Source: Pseudorasbora parva (Eukaryota > Chordata > Actinopteri > Cypriniformes > Gobionidae). From it: a stretch of 64,000 nt of DNA. The stretch is from assembly GCF_024679245.1 (NCBI RefSeq), contig NC_090173.1:13581501-13645500 (forward strand), in the 5' to 3' direction. A program made the translations under genes and the position numbers. Positions 55,380 to 64,000 of the stretch are shown in pieces; position 1 is the stretch's first letter, and every line of letters begins with the position of its first letter. Under the pieces are notes generated by a model, which did no database searches, was not told the DNA's origin, and saw nothing but the letters and a program-made list of their open reading frames with translations.

Positions 55380-56390
55380 TCTCATTCTGTCTGTGTTGTG
55401 TGGTGTTGTTGGAGGCATGGTCTCTGATTATTCATCACCGATCACGCTCACCTGCTGCACCTCATTGTACATTTTTGGGTACATTTTTGGACCGTTCTAT
55501 GGCCACTCAACTCCAGATTCCTGTTCACCCCCTCAGAACTCCCATCGCTGTGCACGCCCTCAATGGACAAACACTTCCCACCATTACACACACCACGGAC
55601 ACTGTCACACTCACTGTCACGGGCAATCACAAAGAAAGCATATCCCTTTTCATCACTGACACACCCCTCATGCCCGTCATCCTCGGTCATCCCTGGTTGG
55701 TTAGGCATAATCCCAGGGTTGACTGGGGATGCAGTTTGGTTTCTGCTTGGAGTAATCAGTGCTATGCCTCTTGTCTAGTGTCTGCTTGTTCGTCTGTGTC
55801 TAGTTCTGTGCTCCAGGAGGAGACGGTAAATTTGTCTAACGTGCCCAAGGAGTACCTCGACCTGAAGGAAGTGTTTAGTAAGTCCAGGGCTGCTTCTCTT
55901 CCTCCTCATCATTCCTATGACTGTGCAATAGATCTTATGCCAGGTACGTCTCCGCCTAAGGGCAAGTTATACTCACTTTCTATTCCAGAAAGGGAGGCCA
56001 TGGAGAAATACATTTCTGATTCGCTAGACTCCAAGTTCATCCGCCCCTCTTCTTCTCCAGTGGGGCGGGGTTCTTTTTTGTGGGTAAAAAGGATGGGTCC
56101 CTGTGACCTTGCATTGATTACCGAGGGCTGAACAACATCACGGTAAAGAATACCTATCCTTTGCCGTTGATGTCTTCAGCCTTTGAGAGGTTGCAGGGAG
56201 CATCAATATTCACAAAACTGGATTTACGTAATGCATATCATTTGGTTCACATAAGAGAGGGAGATGAGTGGAAGACTGCATTTAATCCCCGCAGGGGGCA
56301 CTTTGAATACCTGGTCATGCCCTTCGGGCTGTCCAACTCCCCGGCAGTCGCTATTGGATCCTCCTGTTCTTTTCTCCTAGCACTCACGAC
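55380..56390 (+). pseudogene. pol: Gypsy protease and RT fragment, copy 3
   Basis: Matches 13119-13965: protease remnant [51 protein letters not shown], and then RT with [20 protein letters not shown] and [16 protein letters not shown] (to about 56345), where it jumps into LTR sequence. The RT start is better kept here than in copy 1, but the protease active-site aspartate and everything past RT motif B are deleted. Confidence 0.75.
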
Positions 56391-58126
56391 CATAATCAGG
56401 AGGGATAAGCCAACAGTGCTCAACAAGGCCATAAACAACAGGATACACAAATCATAAAATGTAATAATGGTTGACCCTAAGCAAAACTGCAGCGGCGTCT
56501 ACAGCGAGCAGTAAGGATTAGATATATTGAAGTTCAATTCCCCTTGATTTGGGTTGATTAAACACCAGACACAAAGCTGTATGGTTACTCACAACAGGTA
56601 CCGTAAATCAGTCTATAGGCCAGCATTTAACACGTGCTATTGGCGCTATACTGAGCGATCTTCGCCACAAACTTGCCACAGCGCAGACACCACCAATGCT
56701 GCTGTAAACTGTACAGGAACAGGGCGAGGAAAGAGGGGAGGAAGTGCCAGTGGAAAAAGTGAACCCAGAATCAAACAGGTCTGTATGAACCCATCAAAAT
56801 AAAGGTCCTTAAACACTACAGCCGCTTGCACCTCATTGGTTTACCAATCATACTCAGGCAGGCCAATAAGAGAAGTCACTTCCCCTGCCACATTAGGGTT
56901 ATGGGATTAGTTTTGAGTTAACCAACCTAAACCAATCCATTTAGGCTTTGATGTTAGGCACGTCCATCAAAACAGAGTGTTCATAACCTATTACTTATTC
57001 ATTATGATGTTTTTGAATGTAAAAACCACGCAAACGTCATAAGTTGACCTCAGACAACAGTATAAAAAAAAGAGCCATTTAAAGTAAGAAATAAATTAAA
57101 GGTTAAATAAATGTTCTCTAATATCTTACAAAGATTTTTTTTTCTCTCTCTATATAGTGTTGATATGGCAAATAGTTTCGTCATCCTGGCATGTTTGGAA
57201 AGTTTTAAATCATGGGTGTTACAACTAACCCAGTGTTAGGCTGTGCCCTGTGCTCCCCTAGTGTCAATGTGGGCAAAGCAGCTTCACAGTGTTAACAGGA
57301 AAATAATGCAGCAGAATTTGATTCGGCTGTACAGTCTCTCTGGTGAAAATGGTGATGTCGTCCAGGGTTACGTTTCCCAACTTTGTTGATAGCAACAGGT
57401 TAACAGGTTAGCAACTATGATTTTGGGAAATGCACCCCTGCTCAGTTCAGTTCTCATATAGTGACAATGAGGGCAGACCAGTAATATGGTAATATTTAGA
57501 ATATTTAGTGTCCCCAACTAAGCAAGACAAAACCTTGGGAGAAACCAGGCTCAGTTGGGGTGCCAGTGGAGTATAACTTACAACAATCAGTTTATTTTTT
57601 TTAAACATGGCAGTTTTTGCAAATTAACTCTTCGCATCTGCCTTTTAATATCCTACAATCATGTGTGTTCCATTCCATGACAGCTGAGCTAAAAAATAAA
57701 GATGGTGTCTGAAAGTTGCGGTTGGTTGTCAGTTTGTGTGTAAATGTTTGTTTTTGACCAATGTTTTCCACTTTTGATGTCATCTCTAGCAAGAAATTAC
57801 TACTGTAGTAATAAAATGTTTGCTTAGCTTTCAGCAAAGCCTTATTGCTGTAAATCATATGTTGTTTCCTAGTTTTCCCATATTGTCTGACAAGCTATTT
57901 AGACTGTCGTCTCATTAGTCAGCTCGTTAGTCCCATATTTACATTCTCAGTTCTGGCTTAGTCTTTGTCTGTTCTCGTCGATGTTATACACATAATGTGT
58001 GTTAAGATTTACCTGAGTTTTTGTTATTAAAGATCCTGTTTCCTATTCATCCTCTTCTCTTAGAGCTTTATTTGGCTTTCCGAGCTCAGTTTTGTTAGGT
58101 GCTTTCTTGAAGCAACAAGTCAGCTA

Positions 58127-58182
58127 AAAGTTTTTGGATGCAGCCATGGTTATTATTTAGGCTGGTTACAACCTGTTTTTAA

Positions 58183-58218
<36 letters not shown>

Positions 58219-58257
58219 AGGTTATGAATTTTGTCTATTGAATCTTGTTGCTTATTT
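58127..58257. repeat. A-rich insertion in block 3
   Basis: Block 1 lacks this (15705-15712 is continuous). It holds AACCTGTTTTT and its complement AAAAACAGGTT around an A run of about 34 bases (58184-58217). It may be a small hairpin element or a retroposed tail. Confidence 0.5.
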
Positions 58258-58565
58258 GATGTTTATAATGTTAACCCTTTAAAACCGAACGTGTCGTCGA
58301 CGACACAGCCAACCAAGCTGTATTGAAGTTACCGTAACTCTTCAACCTTTTGCACTATCATAATAATTTAAATTGCTCCTGAAAGTAGACAGCCTGCGGT
58401 TTCCGCCTATATACGGCTTATTACGGTAATGTCATGTTTTCCATCGGCAAATCACCGCGGCTTTCGGGGGGGAGCGGGAAGGGGCGAATAGAACGGAGAT
58501 ACGGAGCGCGGCAGAGTTTTAGAGGATTTTTAGATTCCAAAACACAATTAAAAAAGGACAAAAAC

Positions 58566-59286
58566 ATGGCGAAGACGGTGTATACAAGATAGGAGGCTAT
58601 TGAGTTTATCTTTGACACTTGGAAAGCGGCTGAGAGGGACTCTTCAGACCCAGAGACTGCATATTCAGATGTTGAGGAGGCATTTGTTGCTACCCTTGAT
58701 CTAGACATGGATTGGTAAGTGAAGCTTGTCTTTTCTATGCTGAAACTGTGAGAAATGTCGGTGAAATAGGCATAGATTCAATGTTTTAGTTCAAAATATC
58801 CCTGTTTCATGCATCATAGTGTGTGTGAACACGCGCGTATGCGTTGCATGTGTCGTTCATGTGTTTACATCCACTACATTCATGTGTTTGCGTGTGTTCA
58901 AATGTGTTTGCATGCATGTCGTTCATGTGTTCATGTGTTTGCATGCATGGCATTCATGTGTTTGTCTGTGTTCATGTGTTTACATGCATGTGTATGTGTT
59001 TACATGTGTGTGATGTGTACATGTGTGTGTTGGCATGTGTGTAAGTAATTATTTTGTATAATTACGTCATTGTTATTTGGTTGCATTTATAAGTGTTTAT
59101 TTTGTTTTTTTACAATTTTGCTTTAATGTATTATTTTATAATGGAAAATACATTTATACATATATTGTGAGTTTGTAATACAAGCTTGTTTTGTTTTTCC
59201 CCAGTGTGGCTTGTACAAAAGCAAACGGGCCCTCCACAACACCACCTCAGAGGGGCCGTGGGGTAAAGAAAAAGGCTCCTGAGTGA
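58566..59286 (+). pseudogene. Short two-exon frame in piggyBac-like element
   Basis: Exon 1 (58566-58714) starts ATG and codes MAKTVYTR, a TAG stop, then EAIEFIFDTWKAAERDSSD and SDVEEAFVATLDLDMD, ending at a GTAAGT donor. Exon 2 (59205-59286) after TTTTTCCCCAG codes CTKANGPSTTPPQRGRGVKK and stops. CAATAAAAAG (near 59395) may be its poly(A) signal. An acidic start followed by a basic proline-rich piece fits the N-terminal tail of a piggyBac transposase whose DDD core has been deleted. With the in-frame stop it is most likely dead, unless translation begins downstream. Confidence 0.5.
58846..59044. repeat. TG-rich tandem repeat (CATGTGTTTGCATG type)
   Basis: Irregular units of TTCATGTGTTTGCATGCATG and GTGTTTACATG fill the intron of the piggyBac-like element. 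Cys- and Val-rich open frames in three frames over it are products of the repeat. Confidence 0.8.
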
Positions 59287-60077
59287 AAACTCTGCAACCC
59301 AGTGTCACAAAAAGACTTGTATATATGTATTATAGTTTATTCTTCAAGTTTAAAGTGTTAGATTCTTTCGTTCAGTGGGTTTCTGATTTTTTCTCAATAA
59401 AAAGCAGTAAAATGTATTCCCGTTTTTGCAGTTTTTGCCTATTTAAATTCTATTTTCAAACTTACCATATACAGTGAGGGTAAATAACTGTAATTTATTG
59501 AAAGCCAGTTGTCTTCTGAAAAAAATAACACCTTGCACTTGAGGATAGCACATTGTGTTATAATTCTACAGTCAAAAAAACAAAATATGTGAAAACGCCC
59601 CTTTTTAGCTTTAGGTTCTAAAGGGTTAAATGATAAAATCACAATTTTACGTTGTAAACAGTTTTAGTCATCATTGAATGTGGTGCAGAGTTGCAGACCT
59701 GAAGACAAATGAATAGGAAATAAAATCAGCTCATATAGCCTAATATTAAATTTAACCCTTCGAGGTTAAAGGAACTTCGAGGAACATTTTGCGAATTGCC
59801 TTTCTCCTTTTTAAAATCATAAGCTTGAGGATAGCAGGTCTTCCAACTCTTACAAATTCAGCTTGGGACTCACTCAACTGACACTTCTCACACCACATGT
59901 CCATTTTCTCACACAGCGAAATAAACACTGCAGAGCAAAGAGGACAATACGCCGGCAGACAAGAGAGAGCAGGTGACTTTTAATGAACAATGAAGAGTTT
60001 CTCTACGTTTTATGAAGAAATTCAATCAATAAATAAAAACTCAGAAAGAGTGAGAATTATTCCTGCGAGCGGTGGGT

Positions 60078-60123
60078 GATTGAGTTTTGTTTGAAGAGCA
60101 AAACAAAAAGACAAAACTCAATC
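60078..60123. terminator. Inverted repeat downstream of ART-C
   Basis: Same 13-bp stem as at 16164-16209, about 525 bp beyond the ART-C stop. Role unknown. Confidence 0.3.
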
Positions 60124-60646
60124 TTGCATCACAAGAACTGTATTGTGATTGTCAAAACATTTGGCAGCAGAATTTCAATATTTTATTGACAACATGTTTC
60201 AATGTTTACATGGTGCAATGACTGGTAGGCCTATTGTGTTTTTAGGAGATCTGTCCATTGACAAAAGTTTCACAATTCGATTTTATTTTGATTCATAAAT
60301 TTGCGATTTATTTACATATATATCAAGTACAGTACATGTTAATTTAAAAATTTGAACTAATGCTGTACTCAACTAAAACTATACAGAGAATCCTGACAGC
60401 TGGTACATTATTATTAACATGCAATTAAAATAGACAATTAACAAGCTTTTGCCTATTCACTTTCCCCTTACACATCATACAGTACATGTAAAAACTGTGA
60501 AACTAGATCAAAAGATAACAAAGCAGAAGAATCCATTGTTGATTTACTTAAAACTTGTAAAGATGATTATCATTAGGAACTAATAAAGCCATCAAACATT
60601 ATAATGGAAGCAACTTTTGACTTGAAGAGACACAATGAGTGAAGAT

Positions 60647-61523
60647 TTAAAGTTTGACCCTGTCCTGTACCAGTTTTGCATCAGCACCACAGTTCAGGTA
60701 ACTTATTTTCCTAGAACTTTTTAACTTGAACACAGTGTCACACCAGGCACCATTCTGACCTTTTGTCTTGACCTCAGTGACCATAAATGTCTCATATGGA
60801 GGAATCAGCACCTCTTGCTGGTCAGGATACTTGGAGTATTTGATCACATTAGCACCTTCACAAGTTTCGATTTCAAAACAAGACTTCGGTCCAAAACCAT
60901 TTGCTACTGTACGATCAAGAGAGGAGGATGTAAATGAACCGAAACGAACCTCTTTGTTCTCGACATCCTTATCAAACTCTACTGTAGTGCCACGATAAGT
61001 TACATAGCATTTGTTTTGTGTTTTCTTCAGAATCTGAGTCGCTTCTGTTAATAGAATGTGAAGTGAATACCATTTGAATGTCTTGTCTTTGTATTTGTGT
61101 TTCTCACTACGAACAGCATTATTGAAATTACGATATACAATTGAATTGTTGTTAGTGTACACATAAATGGCAACTGAATGAATCTGTTTTAAATTATCCT
61201 GTGGTTCCTTGGCTTTATTTTCACCATCGTGCCAAGTATCGTTAAATTCACGAGAGTTTCTGATTTCCTCATTCAGATATTTAGTCTTCACCAGGTCTGT
61301 CATGTTATCTCTGCAGCCGTCATATTGGTCATCAACAGATTTCTCTGCCATATCCAATGGAAATATCCTTACTCCAACAGCAGCAGCAACTCGGTGATCC
61401 TGCAGCAACAGGAATCATAATGATCACATCATAAGTATTCATGTCTGTAATTTTCATACTAGAAAACAAGCTTACCTGTCCTAGAGCAGCTAAAATGAGA
61501 AGAGCTTCAATTATCAGCAGCAT
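60647..61523 (-). CDS. ART-C: secreted mono-ADP-ribosyltransferase-like protein
   Basis: Same structure as ART-A: a signal exon (61476-61523, MLLIIEALLILAALGQ) and a catalytic exon (60647-61399, 250 residues), 266 residues in all. Motifs are TYRGT (R152), GSFTSSS (S174) and QQEVLIPP (Q210, E212). By hand alignment the catalytic exon differs from ART-A at 10 bases, changing six residues: N/H at the exon start, D/H in SEKDKYK, F/I in LHFLL, K/T in PPYEKF, K/N in GQKGAW and G/R in SSGKIS. None hits a catalytic residue, though the F/I and K/T changes lie close to the active-site motifs. No hydrophobic tail. It is the recent duplicate of ART-A; both are likely functional unless expression has diverged. 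Confidence 0.88.
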
Positions 61524-61806
61524 CTTGATTCAGTCAAATCCCTCAGATGATCTAGTAGATCTAGAGAAAAGAGAACCAGAGACACAACTTTGTCTCACAA
61601 ATACTTAATCAATAACAATATATGCCTCACAGTTAAACTACTGACCATTACTTTACTCCAGAATTTTCCTGTGAATATTCTTGTATTGATATCTCTTTTT
61701 TTTCTTTTTCAGGAGCACAATGACGAGAGGAGAAGATCAGAAAATGTCACTCATTCATAGCCAGGTGACAATGATGTTTGAAACTATGAGATGAGGAAGG
61801 TGGCTG

Positions 61807-61814
61807 TTTTATAT
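61807..61814 (-). promoter_or_regulatory. TATA box of ART-C
   Basis: ATATAAAACAGCCACC on the minus strand, identical to the ART-A promoter context and about 285 bp above the ATG. Confidence 0.55.
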
Positions 61815-61829
61815 CACTGATAATGTGCG

Positions 61830-63093
61830 TGTTGTGGGATATAACAGCTCAAGTATGATCGTGATGTGTGAACTTGTTGAGGTCCTCATAATGCGGCAAT
61901 GTGAAAGTCTATATGTGGTTTCACACTGGGCAAACTGAGTTCCTGGCTAGACATGCAAACAAAGCTTGATCACTTTGAGCACTTCTAACTCTATGAAAGT
62001 TACAGAGGCAGTGCAGATTTTGAAGTAAACAAAATAAATATCAATGAAATTCAAAAGACATTGATGTCAAGAGGAGATCAGAAAGATCTCTGGTGTGACA
62101 CCATGTTCACTTCAAAATCTATGGAAGTAGAAGTGACCTAAATTGTGCAGTCCATAAACAAAATGGCTTGGACATCTGATCTTGTGATATATGTCTATTA
62201 GTGTCAGTGTCATGCTGGTCGTGTCATTACCAGCAGCAAACTGGTTTGACACCATGATGAGCAGATTCTGGTCATGGAAATCTACAAAATTAACAAATTA
62301 ACAAATAACAAATTATCTATACTGAAATTAATTTTTAATTAAGGGGCAATTATCCATGTAGTTACAGGGTAAGAGTGAATCTACAGGCTGTGAAGTTGGC
62401 CAAATTGAAATTCAAATTGATGTAATTCAATGCAAATTCAATTTGAGCCATTTGGCTCTCGTAGTTACAGAGGAAGTACGGGCTGTAAATTAAAGTGGTG
62501 TTTTTCCCCTCTTAGATAACTACATGGATAATTAACCCTTAGTTCAAGTTTCAAGTTCAAGTTTCACTTTATTTATCCTTAGAAAGGAAATTTAGTGTGC
62601 AGCAGGATATCTAAAAAAAAGAGAAACAGGATAAGAGCACTACCAGATGCCAACAACAGTATAACACAACACGGGACACACATCAACACAACAATGGAGA
62701 CACTCCTTCACCAGAACCGATGACAGAAACCAATACAATACACGGTCAGTATGTCATAAAAAACAATGACAGGAATATTAAAAATTTACTTACAGTTTAA
62801 GTAATTTGTTAATTGTTGATAGATACCCCTTTATCCCCCAAATATTACATATTGTTCCCATTTAATTACACATACTTACTTTATAGTTACACTATAATTA
62901 CTGAAAGTTACATTGTACATTTGTTTTAAATATGCAGTACTTTCCGGGCTGTAATCCAAAGCATTACCAAAAAGTTTGACCAATTATTATAAAACTACAT
63001 ACAGAATAGTGTGTTCTGTTTTAACAAGAGTTCACTCAACATCGTTTCATTTAGCTGGTGCTATGGTGAAGCATTGAGTTCGAGTTCTCATTG
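61830..63093. other. Upstream region of ART-C, non-coding
   Basis: Nearly identical to 17916-19172. Includes the small MITE (62340-62545) and the LINE-tail repeat (62545-62640). No gene seen. Confidence 0.5.
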
Positions 63094-64000
63094 ACTACGT
63101 TTACATGGACAGCAGTAATCTAATTATTGACCTTATTCTAAATAAGACAATATTCTGATTAAGGTGTTTACATGAGTTGCTTTTAGAGTACTCCGTTCAT
63201 GTTCCCGTTTTACATGTGATAGAACATAGATCGATTATGGCACGTCATTACGTCCCCATGCCACGCTATGTTCTCCAACATCCAATCATAGCGCGACTTT
63301 GGCAGGTGTGTTAATTTTATGGGCTCAGTAAACCCGCTAACTTCACCTGCGGGTGTCGCTGTTGGACAGTGTTACTTTACATTAAGAAGTATAACAAAAC
63401 ATGCGCTTTTATAATGTTTTATATCTACATTTACGTTGATTTATTTTTGTAATATGTATTGCCTCTTTTTTTTTTTTTTTTGAAGAGACACTGCCCCTCT
63501 TTCCTCCTTATTGACAGCCTACATTTAGAATAATAGCTTTGATGAATGATGAAAAAGGTTTAAAAATCATGACTCTTTGGATTGTTTTTCCTGCCGTCGA
63601 GCCACAGGCGTTCACTGAATGACCCATCTGGTTTGCGATTACAGATACAAACTTATTGTATTTTACTTTTACAATGAGCATAATAATTACAACAAAAATA
63701 AAAATAGAGAGAGAGGACGCAGCTAGTGTTCACAATGAACAGTCAAGTAAAACACACACCGCCCATAGCAACGACGTTTATGGCAACGACTTTTCAGACT
63801 GAGATCCGTAAAAGATAAACGCGACTTTTCCACTATTTGTTACTGTTTTGTACACGTTGTTATATTAAGTATAATTCCAATTATGTTTTATTGGCCACAA
63901 TATTATCGATGATTGTTGAAAGGGGCACTTTTGATTCATTTTCAAAAAGGGCAGAGGCTCCAACCCACAAAGTCTCCCCTCTGCACTTCCCTGGTGTGCG
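63094..64000. mobile_element. Start of a DNA element that cuts block 3
   Basis: Block homology stops at CTCATTG (63093) and a sequence beginning ACTACGTTTACATGGACAGC takes over. This ACTACGTTTACATG end is a common teleost non-autonomous transposon terminus. A T run lies at 63467-63481. The other end is beyond the window, and no coding frame is seen up to 64000. Confidence 0.5.

Larger units (their letters stand above)
58275..59625. mobile_element. piggyBac-like non-autonomous element
   Basis: TTAA at 58271-58274 and 59626-59629 flanks ends CCCTTTAAAACC and GGTTCTAAAGGG, the CCC-start, TTAA-target pattern of piggyBac. Block 1 has one TTAA at the corresponding place (15725-15728), so this is an insertion after the duplication, or a clean excision from block 1. 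The 1351-bp interior has a short two-exon frame but no transposase core. Confidence 0.88.
48936..63093. repeat. Segmental duplication block, copy 3
   Basis: Collinear copy of 9311-19172. Extra to this copy are the LTR with hAT cluster (51578-54403), a 314-bp LTR-like piece (54860-55173), sequence at 55217-55377, an A-rich insertion (58127-58257) and the piggyBac-like element (58275-59625). It has lost parts of the gypsy LTRs. The right edge is cut by another DNA element at 63094, so the block may continue outside the window. Confidence 0.85.

Noticed and set aside
58809..59048. Cysteine-rich small proteins in three overlapping frames
   Set aside because: All three arise from the same TG-rich tandem repeat in an intron-like region.
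16732..61523. ART genes as laterally acquired bacterial ADP-ribosylating enzymes
   Set aside because: They have an intron with normal splice sites, a vertebrate signal exon and the vertebrate ART motif layout; ordinary fish paralogues.
1..64000. tRNA, rRNA or other structured RNA genes
   Set aside because: I looked for tRNA-like box A and box B pairs and conserved rRNA strings and saw none that I could support by eye.

Overview
The window looks like repeat-rich ray-finned fish DNA, most likely from a cyprinid (carp, goldfish or zebrafish relatives). This is judged from spliced secreted mono-ADP-ribosyltransferase (ART) genes of the fish type, SAMD3-like gene pieces, and the mix of BEL/Pao, Ty3/gypsy and DIRS retrotransposons with hAT-, piggyBac-, Kolobok- and Harbinger-like DNA elements. 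There are no operons, CRISPR arrays or other prokaryotic features. No database search was possible; family names come from motifs and architecture.

Host genes. Three intact two-exon ART genes lie on the minus strand: ART-A (16732-17608), ART-B (25834-26689) and ART-C (60647-61523). Each has a signal-peptide exon and one long catalytic exon, and none has a GPI-type tail. A cut ART pseudogene (2909-3104) and short ART-like relics near 11.56, 41.07 and 51.21 kb show a locally expanding and decaying family. Exons of SAMD3-like genes are at 45-243 and 29779-31277.

Layout. 0-3 kb: SAMD3-like exon, solo LTR, TTAA-flanked element, ART pseudogene. 3.1-9.1 kb: BEL/Pao element with an unbroken pol frame, split by a Harbinger-like element that itself holds a palindrome. 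9.1-19.2 kb: block 1, with the first gypsy remnant and ART-A. 19.2-25.1 kb: LTR, GC-rich minisatellites, broken hAT transposase, gypsy remnants and diverged direct repeats. 25.8-27.9 kb: ART-B and its upstream region. 28-32.6 kb: fold-back elements and the SAMD3-like gene. 32.8-48.7 kb: four DIRS-type elements, three with inverted terminal repeats plus the internal complementary region that defines the class. 48.9-63.1 kb: a near copy of block 1 carrying ART-C and several younger insertions. The end is the start of another DNA element.

How it fits together. The 9.1-19.2 and 48.9-63.1 kb blocks are a recent segmental duplication: the ART-A and ART-C catalytic exons differ at 10 of 753 bases by hand count. 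Because the two blocks act as filled and empty sites for one another, they expose exact boundaries and target-site duplications for a piggyBac-like element and for an LTR interrupted by a hAT cluster. The strongest biological point is that ART-A and ART-C carry Q-Q-E where ART-B carries E-K-E, a change that in rat ART2 goes with NAD glycohydrolase activity rather than arginine transfer. Nothing in the window proves a wholly new system.
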